The notes beneath the pieces were generated by a model that made no database searches, was not told the origin of the DNA, and saw only the letters and a program-made list of their open reading frames with translations. DNA of 64,000 nt from the NCBI GenBank assembly GCA_947623955.1, contig CANQIP010000001.1, forward strand, positions 62,001 through 126,000, in the 5' to 3' direction. A program made the translations under genes and the position numbers. Positions 24,954-35,068 of this stretch are shown piece by piece. How positions within the stretch are numbered: the stretch's first letter is position 1; the number at the start of each line of letters is the position of its first letter. The DNA comes from an uncultured Clostridia bacterium (lineage in GTDB: Bacteria > Bacillota > Clostridia > UBA1381).

Positions 24954-25628
24954 TTCCTCGTCCGTAAGCTCGCGCATGTCGCCGACGGCGAGGTTTTCGT
25001 CAAGTTTTAGCCCGCCTATCGCGACGCGGCGCAGGTAGAGGACATTCTTCCCCACCTTCGCGCACATACGGCGTACCTGGTGGTACTTGCCTTCGGTGAT
25101 TTCGACGTAGACCTCGCAGGGGTCGTCGGTTATTTCGAGACGCGCGGGTTTGGTGCGGAAGTCTTTAAGCTCCATTCCCTCCGCGAATGTCGCTATGTCC
25201 TCCTCCTGCATCGGCGCATCGAGCCGCGCAAAGTAGCGTTTGTAGACGTTTTTGTTCGGCGATGTCAGGCGGTGGGCAAAGTCGCCGTCGTTCGTAAGGA
25301 GCAGCAGTCCCTCGGTGTTGCGGTCGAGCCGTCCGGCGGGGTACGCCTTCATGCCCGCAAACTCCGGCGGTATCAGGTCGGTGACGGGCGGGTAGCGGCG
25401 GTCGCGTACCGCGCTCACGTAGCCCGCCGGCTTGTTCAGCATGAGGTAGAGATGAACGCGGTAGATTAGCGGTACGCCGCTGAGTCTTATGTCGTCGGTT
25501 TCGCTGATTTTTTCGTTGCCGTAGGGGCAGACCGTGCCGTTGACGGTGACAACGCCGGTTTTTAAAAGCTCCCTCGCCTCGCGGCGCGTGCATGCTCGGC
25601 ACGCGGCAATGTATTTGTCAAGCCGCAT
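24930..25628 (-). CDS. Small-subunit rRNA pseudouridine synthase, RsuA family
   Basis: 232 aa. An N-terminal S4 RNA-binding domain (MRLDKYIAACRACTRREARELL) precedes the catalytic domain with the Asp motif AGRLDRNTEGLLLLTNDG and GKYHQVRRMCAKVG. It probably makes pseudouridine at the RsuA position of 16S rRNA; the RluB/E/F alternatives are less likely by length. GGAGG precedes ATG 25628. Confidence 0.92.
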   Translation of the reverse strand: MRLDKYIAACRACTRREARELLKTGVVTVNGTVCPYGNEKISETDDIRLSGVPLIYRVHLYLMLNKPAGYVSAVRDRRYPPVTDLIPPEFAGMKAYPAGRLDRNTEGLLLLTNDGDFAHRLTSPNKNVYKRYFARLDAPMQEEDIATFAEGMELKDFRTKPARLEITDDPCEVYVEITEGKYHQVRRMCAKVGKNVLYLRRVAIGGLKLDENLAVGDMRELTDEELKKVFSN

Positions 25629-25642
25629 TGCTTGTCCTCCTT

Positions 25643-25673
25643 GTAAAAAAGGCTGCCGTAAGCAGCCTTTTTC
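25643..25673. terminator. Terminator of the ABC importer operon
   Basis: AAAAAGGCTGC..GCAGCCTTTTT hairpin 17 bp past the binding-protein stop. On the minus strand it also lies just before the rsuA ribosome site. Confidence 0.85.
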
Positions 25674-25689
25674 GGTATATGTATCGTAA

Positions 25690-26517
25690 TTATTCCTCTA
25701 TGCCGACCTCGCTGTTGTATTTAACCGCGAGTTCCTCGATTTCGCCGTTTGCCTTCATTTCGGCGAGTACGCTGTTGATTTGGTCGAGAAGTTCGGTGTT
25801 GCCCTTCTTTACGGCTATAGCGTATTCCTCGCTCTCGAACGCAGCGGGGTCTTCAACGACCTTTAAGCCGTTCGCCTCGGCAAGAGCTTTACCCGTAGCG
25901 GAGTCGATTACAACCGCGTCGAGCTTGCCGTTCTTTACGTCCTGAACGATGTCGATACCTCTGTTCGCGCGGGTGATGTTCTCCTCGCTTACGCCGAGCG
26001 TGTCGGTTACGATGTTGTCGCCCGTGTAGCCGAGTACAACGCCGACGAGTTTACCGTTCTTCAAATCCTCGGCGGACTGTATGTCCTCGTTGTCCGCGGG
26101 TACTACCATTACCTGCGACGCGGTGTAGTATGTGTCGGAGAAGTCAACGTTCTGCTTTCTTTCCTCCGTAACGGTCATGCCCGCTACAGCCATGTCGATT
26201 TTACCGGTGCTTACCGCCGCGATAAGTCCGTCGAATTCCATGTCCTCGATTTTAAGCGTCTTGCCGCTTTCGTCCGCGATTTTCTTCGCGATTGCAACGT
26301 CGATACCGTCGTAAATGTCAACAAGACCGTTCTCGGTAACGTACTCGAACGGCTGGAATGCCGCGTTCGTACCCATTATGAGTTCGTCGCCGTTCGTTGA
26401 CGGGGCGGACGTGGTTTCGGGTGCGGGCGCGTCGGAGCCGCCGCACGATGCGAGCGCAGCCGTCGATAATACCGCTGCGGCTAAGATTGCCGTGATTTTT
26501 TTGAAGTTTGTTTTCAT
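25690..26517 (-). CDS. Amino-acid ABC transporter substrate-binding lipoprotein
   Basis: 275 aa. Lipoprotein signal with lipobox LASCGG (Cys about 25), then a periplasmic-binding-protein family 3 fold (FQPFEYVTENGLVDIYDGIDVAIAKKIAD; GKIDMAVAGMTVTEERKQNVDFS). Such proteins bind polar amino acids or cystine. The ligand cannot be assigned. Third gene of permease-ATPase-binding protein. Confidence 0.93.
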   Translation of the reverse strand: MKTNFKKITAILAAAVLSTAALASCGGSDAPAPETTSAPSTNGDELIMGTNAAFQPFEYVTENGLVDIYDGIDVAIAKKIADESGKTLKIEDMEFDGLIAAVSTGKIDMAVAGMTVTEERKQNVDFSDTYYTASQVMVVPADNEDIQSAEDLKNGKLVGVVLGYTGDNIVTDTLGVSEENITRANRGIDIVQDVKNGKLDAVVIDSATGKALAEANGLKVVEDPAAFESEEYAIAVKKGNTELLDQINSVLAEMKANGEIEELAVKYNSEVGIEE

Positions 26518-26571
26518 GGTTTTTCCTCTTTTCTTTTATATTTCCATCGCCGTCGGCGATTGAATTCGTTT

Positions 26572-27294
26572 TTAAAGTACCTTGCTCAAAAATTCTTTGG
26601 TACGCTCGTTCTGCGGGTTCGAGAATACCTCGTCGGGCGTGCCTTCCTCGACTATGTATCCGCCGTCCATGAACAGTACGCGTGAGCCGACCTCGCGCGC
26701 AAAGCCCATTTCGTGCGTTACGACGACCATCGTCATGCCGTCGTCCGCAAGCTTTTTCATTACCGCGAGTACCTCGCCGACCATTTCGGGGTCAAGCGCG
26801 GACGTGGGTTCGTCGAAAAGCATTATGTCGGGTTTCATCGCGAGTGCACGGGCTATTGCTATTCGCTGCTGCTGTCCGCCCGACAGCTGCGCGGGGTAGG
26901 AGTTCGCCTTGTCGGCAAGTCCGACCGTTTCCAAGAGTTCCATCGCGAGTTTTTCCGCGTCGGCTTTCGGCATTTTCTTTACCTTTATCGGCGCGAGCGT
27001 GATGTTGCCGAGTACGGTGAGGTGAGGGAACAGGTTGAACTGCTGGAACACCATGCCCATTTTCTCGCGTATCGCGTTTACGTTCGTATTGCGAGCCGTT
27101 ATGCTTTCGCCTTCGATAAGTATTTCGCCCTCGGTCGGTATTTCGAGCAGGTTAAGGCAGCGCAGAAACGTTGATTTGCCGCTGCCGGACGGCCCGATTA
27201 TAACGACCTTCTCGCCCTGCTTTATATGCTGGTCTATGCCCTTTAACACCTCTAAATCACCGAAGTGCTTTTTAAGTCCCGTTACCTTTATCAT
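26572..27294 (-). CDS. Amino-acid ABC transporter ATP-binding protein
   Basis: 240-aa ATPase of the GlnQ/HisP type. Walker [15 protein letters not shown]-loop [15 protein letters not shown], signature [16 protein letters not shown], Walker [15 protein letters not shown]-loop [10 protein letters not shown]. It overlaps the permease stop by 4 nt. Confidence 0.95.
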   Translation of the reverse strand: MIKVTGLKKHFGDLEVLKGIDQHIKQGEKVVIIGPSGSGKSTFLRCLNLLEIPTEGEILIEGESITARNTNVNAIREKMGMVFQQFNLFPHLTVLGNITLAPIKVKKMPKADAEKLAMELLETVGLADKANSYPAQLSGGQQQRIAIARALAMKPDIMLFDEPTSALDPEMVGEVLAVMKKLADDGMTMVVVTHEMGFAREVGSRVLFMDGGYIVEEGTPDEVFSNPQNERTKEFLSKVL

Positions 27295-28046
27295 CGTTTG
27301 TCCGCCTTTCTCATAGCCTTTTCAATCTGCGCGAGCAGTTGGCTTATGACTTTTATTACCACATAGTATATGACGGCGATTGCCAAAAGCGGCACAAGAT
27401 AGTCATACGTTCTGCCCTGTACCCTTCGCGCCGCGCCGACGAGGTCGATGTTTGAGATCATACCCACGACAGCCGTTTCCTTGATAAGCACGACAAACTC
27501 GTTGCCGAGCGCGGGAAGTATGTTCTTTATCGCCTGCGGCAGGACTATGTGCCAGAGCGTCTGACCCGACGTCATGCCGAGCGAGCGTCCGGCCTCGGTC
27601 TGACCGGCGTTAATCGACAGTATGCCGCCCCTGACTATTTCCGCTATGTACGCGCCGCTGTTAATGCCGAACGCTATCGAGCCGACTATCCAGCGGTTGA
27701 TATTTACCGACGCGAATATTATGTAGTTTATAATAAGAAGCTGTACCATTGTCGGCGTACCTCTTATTATGTCTATGTACGTGCCGGAAATAACCCTCAG
27801 CAGTCTGCTTTTCGATATACGCATAATAGCCATAATAACACCTATTATACATCCGAGTATTACCGACACGAGCGAAATCAAAAGCGTGTAGCCGAGACCG
27901 CTTAAAAACCATTCCCATCTGTTACCGGTCACAAACGTCGCCGCAACTCTCGACGAAAACGACGCCCAGAACGCCGGAAAGCCCGCTATACAGTCATTTA
28001 TCCATTCTGTTACCAATGACCCGAGCTGCGTTACTCCAATAACCAT
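27291..28046 (-). CDS. Amino-acid ABC transporter permease
   Basis: 251-aa inner-membrane permease of the HisM/GlnP type with about 5-6 helices and the EAA loop ([35 protein letters not shown]). The N-terminal ~45 residues form a longer soluble extension than usual. First gene of the importer operon; GGGGAG lies 11 nt before the ATG. Confidence 0.94.
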   Translation of the reverse strand: MVIGVTQLGSLVTEWINDCIAGFPAFWASFSSRVAATFVTGNRWEWFLSGLGYTLLISLVSVILGCIIGVIMAIMRISKSRLLRVISGTYIDIIRGTPTMVQLLIINYIIFASVNINRWIVGSIAFGINSGAYIAEIVRGGILSINAGQTEAGRSLGMTSGQTLWHIVLPQAIKNILPALGNEFVVLIKETAVVGMISNIDLVGAARRVQGRTYDYLVPLLAIAVIYYVVIKVISQLLAQIEKAMRKADKR

Positions 28047-28158
28047 ACCGTAATCATCTCCCCAGTTTTGTCTTACCTTATATAATACCAGAGTTTTCCA
28101 AAAATAGCAATAGATAAATTAAATTTTCATTGTATTTGAATATTTATTCATTGCGCGG

Positions 28159-29523
28159 TTATTTTCCGACGCAGAATTCGTGGAATATCGCGTTTACAAT
28201 GTCGTCCGACACCGTTTCGCCCGTAATCTCGCCGAGCGCGTGTATAGCGTCGTTTATGTCTATCGACGCGATGTCGGCGGGCATACCGTTATCTATCGCG
28301 GACGCTGCGTTTTTGAGCGCGTCCGACGCTTTTATGAGGGCTGTTTTGTGGCGCATATTCGTTATGACCGCGCTGCCCGAAAGCGCTATCTCGCCGAGAC
28401 GGTACACGTTTTTGATTTCAGCCGCGAGCTTGTCGAGACCGAGACCCGTTTTCGCGCTTATTTCGAGCACGGGACTTCCCGCAGCGCGGCTTTTCACGGC
28501 TTCGATATACTTGCTCTGACCGAGGTCAGTCTTGTTTATCAGCACAATGCGCTTTTTGTCTTTCGTGGCGCGCAGCACCTCTATATCCCCGTCGTCAAAA
28601 AAGCTGCTGCCGTCTATCAGCACCATCACGAAGTCAGCCGTATCTATAGATTTTAACGACTTTTCAACGCCTATGCGCTCAACGGTGTCGTCCGTTCTGC
28701 GTATACCGGCGGTGTCTATAAGTATGATGGGTATGCCGTCGAGATTTATATATTCCTCTATGACGTCGCGCGTCGTGCCGGCTATGTCGGTGACGATCGC
28801 GCGTTCCTCACGCGCAAGCTTGTTGAGGAGCGACGACTTGCCGACGTTCGGCTTGCCGACAATGGCTGTGCGTATGCCGCTGCGGAGTATTTTGCCGCTG
28901 TCGGCGGTCGAGAGCAGCCTGTCCGTCTCGGCGGCACATTCGAGCGCGGCGGCGCGTATATCGTCCGTCGTCACGTCCTCCAAATCCTCGTCGGGGTAGT
29001 CTATAAGCACCTGCATCTTCGCCGCGAGATGAACAAGCTTGTCCCTCACCGCTTTAATTTCTGACGACAGCGCGCCTTCAAGCTGCGAAACAGCCGCGCG
29101 TCGCGCGAGGTCGTTCGAGGAATTTATTACGTCTATTACCGCCTCAGCCTGCGACAGGTCTATCCTGCCACTTAAAAAAGCGCGTTTAGTGAACTCGCCC
29201 GGCTCGGCGTGACGCGCTCCCGCGCGTATGAGCGCGTCAAGAACGGCTCTCGGCGCGGAAAAGCCGCCGTGAGTGCTTATCTCAACCACGTCCTCACGCG
29301 TAAACGTTTTCGGGGCGCGCATTACCGTTAAAAGCACCTCGTCCGCCGTTTCGCCGCGCTCGTTTTTAACATAGCCGTAATGTACCGTGTGCGACGGCGC
29401 GTCGATAATATCCGCGGAAAACACCTTGTCCGCGATCTCTATCGCGTCCGCGCCGCTTACGCGCACAACGGCTATGCCGCCCGCGCCCTCCGGCGTGGAT
29501 ATCGCAGCTATCGTGTCGTCCAT
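28159..29523 (-). CDS. mnmE: tRNA uridine-5-carboxymethylaminomethyl modification GTPase MnmE
   Basis: 454 aa. N-terminal folate-binding domain (DTIAAISTPEGAGGIAVVRVSG), a helical domain with the inserted G domain (GKPNVGKSSLLNKL, DTAGIRRT, NKTD), and the C-terminal catalytic motif FCVGK. It works with MnmG on wobble uridines. GGAG lies 8-9 nt before ATG 29523. Confidence 0.97.
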   Translation of the reverse strand: MDDTIAAISTPEGAGGIAVVRVSGADAIEIADKVFSADIIDAPSHTVHYGYVKNERGETADEVLLTVMRAPKTFTREDVVEISTHGGFSAPRAVLDALIRAGARHAEPGEFTKRAFLSGRIDLSQAEAVIDVINSSNDLARRAAVSQLEGALSSEIKAVRDKLVHLAAKMQVLIDYPDEDLEDVTTDDIRAAALECAAETDRLLSTADSGKILRSGIRTAIVGKPNVGKSSLLNKLAREERAIVTDIAGTTRDVIEEYINLDGIPIILIDTAGIRRTDDTVERIGVEKSLKSIDTADFVMVLIDGSSFFDDGDIEVLRATKDKKRIVLINKTDLGQSKYIEAVKSRAAGSPVLEISAKTGLGLDKLAAEIKNVYRLGEIALSGSAVITNMRHKTALIKASDALKNAASAIDNGMPADIASIDINDAIHALGEITGETVSDDIVNAIFHEFCVGK

Positions 29524-29547
29524 GTGATCATCTCCTGTGTAATATCG

Positions 29548-29885
29548 GTAGACCCCCTCTATGAGGGGGTCAAAAGCCGTTTACGGCTTTTGGGGGATGT
29601 TGTTTGCGGGCGAACACGGTTCGCCCCTACGGTATGGCCCCCTTGTTAAAGTGGACAACACGCATGGCGTGTTGTAGGCGTGTTCGTTTGCGAACAAACG
29701 CCGTAGCAAGGGGGCTGTCACGCGCAGCGTGACTGGGGGATTCCTTCTATATTTTTACAATGAATCCCTCCACCGCCTACGGCGGTCCCCCTCCCTTTGA
29801 CAAGGGAGGCTTACGGGCGGCTGATAGCCGCCCCTACACCCGTAATTTTGAAATTTGCCGTATGACCCCCTCAGAGGGGGGTCAT
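29548..29885. repeat. Intergenic palindromic repeat cluster, copy 3 with nested hairpins
   Basis: This fills the 381-bp gap between mnmE and the PHP gene. It includes a CCCCCTCTATGAGGGGG hairpin, AAAGCCGTTTACGGCTTT, GGGCGAACACGGTTCGCCC, then the main element (GCCCCCTTG... GTCACGCGCAGCGTGAC ... GACCGCCGTAGGCGGT-type palindrome ... CCTCCCTTTGACAAGGGAGG) and GGGCGGCTGATAGCCGCCC. The left hairpin is interrupted by extra palindromes (ACAACACGCATGGCGTGTTGT and CGTTTGCGAACAAACG). No coding content. Confidence 0.75.
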
Positions 29886-29904
29886 GCGAACACCGCGCTC
29901 TCTC

Positions 29905-30756
29905 TTATCTTCCAACCCTCTTTTTAATCCCCTCCAGCACGCTATACGGCACAAAGCCGGTACTGACGGTTCCTATCTTAACGTCGGGCTTATTCGCGCC
30001 GTGGAAGTCGCTGCCGCCGGACGGCAAAAGTCCGAACTCGGCGCACAAATCAAAACACACGCCCCGGAATTCGGGCGTATAGTTATTGTAATAGCACTCC
30101 ATGCCGTCGAGACCGACAGCTTTAAGCTCACTAATCACGGGGCGCAGCGCGGCGTAATCGTCCGAAATCAGTATCGGGTGCGCCAAAACCGCTATGCCGC
30201 CCGCCGCGTGTATCATGTCTATACTCTCTTCGGGCGAATACGTAAAACGTTTCACATAACAGCTCCTGCCGCGCTTTAAATATTTTTCAAACGCGCCGCT
30301 TATTGTTTCGGCGTAGCCTTTCTTCACCAGTGCGGCGGCGATATGCGCTCTGCCTGTGTTCGCCATCGTCGCGCCGTCCTTTTGAGAGATTATATCGTCC
30401 TTGGTTATATCCATACCGTTTTCACGCAGCAGCGCGAGCATTTTACGGTTCCTCTCCTCCCTGCCGCCGCGAAGCTGCGCGAGTTTTTCGTTAAGCCGCG
30501 TGTTTTCATGGTCGATATACAAGCCGACAATGTGCATCGTCTTGTCGTGCTGCGCGCTTATCTCCACGCCCGCAACGCCTTCAAGACCGATTTTGTCACA
30601 TTCAGCCATAAACTCCGCGACGCCATCCACCGTGTCGTGGTCGGTTATCGCCGCGGCTGCGAGACCCTCTTTTTTCGCGTAACGCGCAAGTTCGGACGGC
30701 GCAAAAGTGCCGTCCGAAGCGGTTGAATGTGTATGCAAGTCGATTTTATCTGTCAT
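29905..30756 (-). CDS. PHP-domain phosphoesterase
   Basis: 283 aa. Metal-binding PHP motifs [13 protein letters not shown] at the N-terminus and [10 protein letters not shown] near residue 38; later VLAHPILIS and [10 protein letters not shown] complete the site. This branch (YciV/TrpH-like) includes 3',5'-nucleotide bisphosphate phosphatases. The substrate here is not shown. Start overlaps the nrdR stop by 11 nt. Confidence 0.88.
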   Translation of the reverse strand: MTDKIDLHTHSTASDGTFAPSELARYAKKEGLAAAAITDHDTVDGVAEFMAECDKIGLEGVAGVEISAQHDKTMHIVGLYIDHENTRLNEKLAQLRGGREERNRKMLALLRENGMDITKDDIISQKDGATMANTGRAHIAAALVKKGYAETISGAFEKYLKRGRSCYVKRFTYSPEESIDMIHAAGGIAVLAHPILISDDYAALRPVISELKAVGLDGMECYYNNYTPEFRGVCFDLCAEFGLLPSGGSDFHGANKPDVKIGTVSTGFVPYSVLEGIKKRVGR

Positions 30757-31201
30757 TTTTAAGTTCCTGAAGTTCCTTCATAAATGTGTCAACGTTGTCA
30801 AAGCTCTTGTAAACGGACGCGAAACGAACGTAAGCCACCTCGTCGAGCGCCTTCAGCTTTTCCATTACCTTCTCGCCTATAAGCGTGCTGTCAAACTCAC
30901 GCGACATGGACTGGTAAAGCTCGCTCTCTATGTCGTCCGCAATCTGCTCCATCTGCGAAAGAGAAATCGGACGTTTTTCGCAAGCCGTTATTATACCCTT
31001 TAAAATTTTGCCGCGGTCGTAGGGCTGGCGCGACTGATCCTTTTTCACCACAACGAGCGATATAGCCTCTAACTTTTCGTATGTGGTAAAGCGTTTCTGA
31101 CATTTTAAACATTCGCGTCTGCGCCTTATAGACGTAAATTCATCGGTCGGACGTGAGTCGATTACCTTGCTTTCGGTAAAACCGCAATATGGACATCTCA
31201 T
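30746..31201 (-). CDS. nrdR: Transcriptional repressor NrdR
   Basis: 151 aa from ATG 31201 (GGGGGT 6 nt upstream). N-terminal zinc ribbon MRCPYCGF...[12 protein letters not shown] and an ATP-cone domain ([20 protein letters not shown]). It represses ribonucleotide reductase genes according to dNTP/ATP state. No NrdR box or nrd gene is in the window. Confidence 0.96.
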   Translation of the reverse strand: MRCPYCGFTESKVIDSRPTDEFTSIRRRRECLKCQKRFTTYEKLEAISLVVVKKDQSRQPYDRGKILKGIITACEKRPISLSQMEQIADDIESELYQSMSREFDSTLIGEKVMEKLKALDEVAYVRFASVYKSFDNVDTFMKELQELKNDR

Positions 31202-31268
31202 TTGTTTACCCCCAAATTTTTCTATATTTTGTTTACATAACAAAGTATACTATAAATTTCCCGTTTTT

Positions 31269-31526
31269 TCAAGTCAATTTTTCATGTTCCTGCGCAAAAA
31301 ACCGCACAAGTATAATTTCATCCCCGACGACCTCCACCGCGCTCCACGGAATAACGAGTTCCCCGCCGCCGAACAACCGCTGCCAGAACGCACCGCGGCG
31401 GCGCACCACCATAGCCTCTATATTGCCACTGCGCTCGTCTATCTCCACATCGCACATATACCCGAGCCTTTCGGCTGTCTTTACGTTTATTATCTCCTTT
31501 TGACGCAAATTATAACTGCGGAACAT
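31269..31526 (-). CDS. YlmC/YmxH-family sporulation protein
   Basis: 85-aa PRC-barrel protein (LRQKEIINVKTAERLGYMCDVEID; ELVIPWSAVEVVGDEIILV). The family is confined to spore formers. The molecular role is undefined. GGGGGTG before ATG 31526. Confidence 0.87.
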   Translation of the reverse strand: MFRSYNLRQKEIINVKTAERLGYMCDVEIDERSGNIEAMVVRRRGAFWQRLFGGGELVIPWSAVEVVGDEIILVRFFAQEHEKLT

Positions 31527-31576
31527 AAAATCACCCCCGCAATTATTCTATTACCGAGACGATAAGAATAGTATCT

Positions 31577-33070
31577 CTACTTTCTTCGCTTACTTTTTAA
31601 AATGTCAATCAAAACCTTGTGCTGCTTGAATATGATAAGACCCGCAAGGTACGCCGCGCCCATAATGCAGCCCTTTACGAACGCGCTCGCGACAAGGCTC
31701 AAAAGCGAGGTCGCCGCGTATGTAAGACCCATGCTTACGAGTATTTGTTCCACCGGTATGAGGCAGGACACAAATCCCGCCGCCGCCACCATAGCGGCTA
31801 TTATGACGTCGGGTATGAACCGCTTTAAAAAATCGCGGTAGCTCATGCCGAGCGTGTATTTTATAAGTATGTAATACGTCACGAAGAAGTTTACGTTAAA
31901 CGCAATCATAAGGAAGAACGAGATTTTCACTATTCCGCCCATCAGCGCACCCGCCGTGATTGCGCCGACCGTCATGGCAAGCGAGAACAATCCCGATACA
32001 AACATATGTTTCGTGTTGCCCGCGCTTTGGAAAATAGCCTGCGCGCTCGCCGTTATGACCTGCGCCCAGATCGAGAGCGCGAGCCACGTAAGGCACGGCA
32101 CGGACAGCGCGAACTTGTCGCTGAACATTATCGTGATTATCTCCCTCGACGCGAAACAGAAATAAAACCCTATGAACATGCCGAGCAGCGACAGCACCTT
32201 TACTACGTTCATGTATTTTTCGTATATGTACTTTTTATCGTCCTGATGCTCCGACAAAATCGGGTGGAGCGTCGGGGTTATCACGTTCGTGAGATTATTC
32301 TGCGGGTAGAGCGTCAGCTTGTACGCCTTGTCGTAGATACCCAAGCCGTCCTCGCCGATAAACTTGCCTATTATAACGTTGTCGATGCTCTTTGACAGGT
32401 AGTTTATTATGCTGTAGCCCATCTGGAACACGGAAAACGAGAATATCTTTTTTATCGAATTGATTTTAAATACAGGCTTTAAGCGTATTCTCGTCGTGGC
32501 ATAATTCCATACGAACGACACGAACGCGAACAGTATCGCCTGCCACACAAGAGCCTGATACGTAAAACCCATGTACACCATCGCTATCGCCACGCCGTAG
32601 CTTGCCACGGTGACGATTATCATTCTAAGACCTATCAGCACGAACTTCTTTTCTTTGAGCAGCATCGAGTGTGGAATAATGTTCATCGTGTGGAAGAACA
32701 GCGATATTGACAGCATACGGCATATTCCTATGTACACGGGGTTGTTGAGGAACGCCGCTATCGGTTCGCCGAGCAGGAAAAAGAGCGCGGAAACGGCTAT
32801 CGCGACGTAAAAGTTGAAGGAAAATATGTCGCTTATCTCGTCCTTTGTTATGGTCTTGTCCTGTATTATGGCAGGCCCTATGCCCATGTTTGACACAACG
32901 GTAAAGAAGGTCGTGAAAAAAGTGACCTCGGCTATTATACCGAAATCGGAGGTCGTAAGACCCGGCAGCCACGCGAGCCAACTGTTTGCTATAAGCTGCA
33001 GTATGACACACGAGTAGCTTGCCGCCGCGTTTATAAACGCCGCTTTCTTTATTGAAATTTCTTTTTTCAT
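31577..33070 (-). CDS. Polysaccharide/oligosaccharide flippase (Wzx-type, MATE-like fold)
   Basis: 497-aa protein with about 12-14 membrane helices and the N-terminal LTTSDFGIIAEV and SNMGIGPAIIQDK segments typical of lipid-linked glycan flippases. No glycosyltransferase cluster lies beside it. The gene directly upstream encodes a wall-degrading membrane protein, so cell-envelope glycan export is a reasonable guess. Confidence 0.88.
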   Translation of the reverse strand: MKKEISIKKAAFINAAASYSCVILQLIANSWLAWLPGLTTSDFGIIAEVTFFTTFFTVVSNMGIGPAIIQDKTITKDEISDIFSFNFYVAIAVSALFFLLGEPIAAFLNNPVYIGICRMLSISLFFHTMNIIPHSMLLKEKKFVLIGLRMIIVTVASYGVAIAMVYMGFTYQALVWQAILFAFVSFVWNYATTRIRLKPVFKINSIKKIFSFSVFQMGYSIINYLSKSIDNVIIGKFIGEDGLGIYDKAYKLTLYPQNNLTNVITPTLHPILSEHQDDKKYIYEKYMNVVKVLSLLGMFIGFYFCFASREIITIMFSDKFALSVPCLTWLALSIWAQVITASAQAIFQSAGNTKHMFVSGLFSLAMTVGAITAGALMGGIVKISFFLMIAFNVNFFVTYYILIKYTLGMSYRDFLKRFIPDVIIAAMVAAAGFVSCLIPVEQILVSMGLTYAATSLLSLVASAFVKGCIMGAAYLAGLIIFKQHKVLIDILKSKRRK

Positions 33071-33106
33071 ACAGCGTCCTCCTTCCCGTCTTATTTTCTT
33101 CCGTAT

Positions 33107-35038
33107 TTAATACGTTATCGTCGGCGGTATCATTCCGTTGTAGACCGGCACGTCGTATGCCTGTGCGTCAATGCCCATTTCAGCCATTACATCGCCTATC
33201 GCCGCCGCCTGCTTTACAGCCCAGCCCACGTCTGTCGCGTACTGGTGCTCCGTTGGATTTTCTGGATTCCAGAGCATTTTGTAAAGTGTATTCTGGCGCG
33301 TGTAAGGACTGTGAACATAGCTTTCGCTTATATACTGCGCGCCGCCCTTTATCGCCTCGTCCACGCTCGTCCAGTTTTCGCGGTACGCTCTCGCCGCGCC
33401 CGACGACAGCGCGCTGTTATCGTAAGCGCCTATGCCGAACACGTTAAATACCGTCACGCCGTCCACCTCCTGACCGCGCGACAGCGCGGAAGTACCGTTG
33501 CCCGTTTCAAGACACGAGTGTACGACGAGGTATATCTCGTTTAATCCGTAGGTGTTTGCCGCCTCGATAAACGCCGCCGCGTGACCGCTTAAAACGCCCT
33601 TGTCGGCGAGGTAGGCGTTAAGCTCGTCCTCGCTTACGCCGCACGGCGTCGACAAATCCATGAACTGGTACTTGTACGCGCCTTCACAGTAGTTGTTGGG
33701 ATCCATATACTCGGACGCGTCAGCCTCGGACGCGTTTACCGTGCCGCCGCGCACCCATATTTTAAGCGGCGGGTTCTGCGCCATTTGTATGCTTACCGCC
33801 TGCGGGAACGTGAGATTGTACGGCGTGTATATAACACCTCTCCGCTGCGGCTCGGCGGTCGTTTCATCCTCGGGCGCAGCCGTTACCTCCACGGGGAAAC
33901 TCTCGCTTACGCCGTTTACGCTGCTCACCGTGATATAAGCCGTGCCTGCCGATATTGCGCGTATACGACCCGTGCCGCTTACCGCCGCGACGCTTTCGTC
34001 GTCGCTCGACCATTTGAGCGTTTTGTTGCGTGCGTTCGACGGCGATACCGTAACGACCGCATTTACGCTTTCTCCCGCGGTAAGGCGCATATCGTCCGCG
34101 TTTTGCAGCGTTATTTCGCTCACGTCCACAGAGGGGTTTACGACCGTGACAAAGCAGTTTGCCTTAAAACCGCCGTCAGCGGTCGTTGCCGTTATCTGCG
34201 TCATACCCGTTCCTACGGGCTTTACCGTGCCGTTACTGTCTACAACCGCTATTTTCGGGTCTTTTGAACTCCATTCCACGCTCTTGTCGGACGCGTCCTC
34301 GGGGAATACGCGCGCGTTTATGTGCTGCGCGCTGCCGCCCTTGTAGAGCGTCAGTGTGCTTGTGGGAAGTATTATACTCGTCACGGGCTGACGGATCAAA
34401 AGCTTTGCCTCAGCCGTTACGCCGTAATTTACAAGATTTGCAAAAATACGAACTCTGCCCGGCGCTTTCGCCGTTATTTTACCGTCGCCGTCTGTTTCGG
34501 CGTATTCCTCGTCGGACACCGACCATTCCACCTGCGTATCGTTCATGGTTTTCGGGTTTACGTCCGCCTTTATCCGTACAACCGTTTCACCGCCGGTGAG
34601 ATTGACAACGCCGTCCGTCCAGCTTAAACTGATCGAGCCGCGCTTTATATCGCTTTTGTCAAAAGTCGAATATGTAAACGCCCTCATTCCGTAATTGACG
34701 CTCGGATCGCCCTCGGGGTAATAGTCGGAGCTTACCGTGTAAATAACCGACGCGCACAGCATTACGGCAAGACACGACGCGCCCACAAGCGCGGGTACTA
34801 TAATTTTTGCTTTCTTACGCGCGACAAATTTTGTAAAGCGGTTGTTTTTTACAAATTCAGCCGCTTTTTTGCGCCAATGCGGGAACGTCACGTAAGCGAA
34901 ACGCGCAAAACGCTTGCTGCGGCACATAAATTGCCAAACGGCGTGCGCTGTACGCGAAAAAAACCCTCCGATGCTCTTTAACGCGCTTTTGAAGGGCGCG
35001 AAAAGCTTTATTGCCGTTTCACGCAGCTTTATTTTCAC
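33107..35038 (-). CDS. Membrane-anchored glucosaminidase with Ig-like (BIG2) repeats
   Basis: 643 aa. Basic cytoplasmic N-terminus, one membrane helix at about 80-100, three BIG2 Ig-like domains (about 130-390; e.g. SSKDPKIAVVDSNGTVKPVGTG and SSDDESVAAVSGTGRIRAISAG) and a C-terminal endo-beta-N-acetylglucosaminidase domain (about 440-640) with VVHSCLETGNGTSALSRG holding the expected catalytic Glu. Type II topology puts the enzyme outside, cutting peptidoglycan. The start is GTG 35038, with AAGGAA about 11 nt upstream. Confidence 0.88.
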   Translation of the reverse strand: MKIKLRETAIKLFAPFKSALKSIGGFFSRTAHAVWQFMCRSKRFARFAYVTFPHWRKKAAEFVKNNRFTKFVARKKAKIIVPALVGASCLAVMLCASVIYTVSSDYYPEGDPSVNYGMRAFTYSTFDKSDIKRGSISLSWTDGVVNLTGGETVVRIKADVNPKTMNDTQVEWSVSDEEYAETDGDGKITAKAPGRVRIFANLVNYGVTAEAKLLIRQPVTSIILPTSTLTLYKGGSAQHINARVFPEDASDKSVEWSSKDPKIAVVDSNGTVKPVGTGMTQITATTADGGFKANCFVTVVNPSVDVSEITLQNADDMRLTAGESVNAVVTVSPSNARNKTLKWSSDDESVAAVSGTGRIRAISAGTAYITVSSVNGVSESFPVEVTAAPEDETTAEPQRRGVIYTPYNLTFPQAVSIQMAQNPPLKIWVRGGTVNASEADASEYMDPNNYCEGAYKYQFMDLSTPCGVSEDELNAYLADKGVLSGHAAAFIEAANTYGLNEIYLVVHSCLETGNGTSALSRGQEVDGVTVFNVFGIGAYDNSALSSGAARAYRENWTSVDEAIKGGAQYISESYVHSPYTRQNTLYKMLWNPENPTEHQYATDVGWAVKQAAAIGDVMAEMGIDAQAYDVPVYNGMIPPTITY

Positions 35039-35068
35039 ATCAAATCATTTCCTTTGATAAACTGTTTG

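Noticed and set aside
29548-29885. Cluster of hairpins as a possible structured RNA or riboswitch
   Set aside because: The hairpins match palindromes at two other unrelated loci and do not sit consistently upstream of one gene type.
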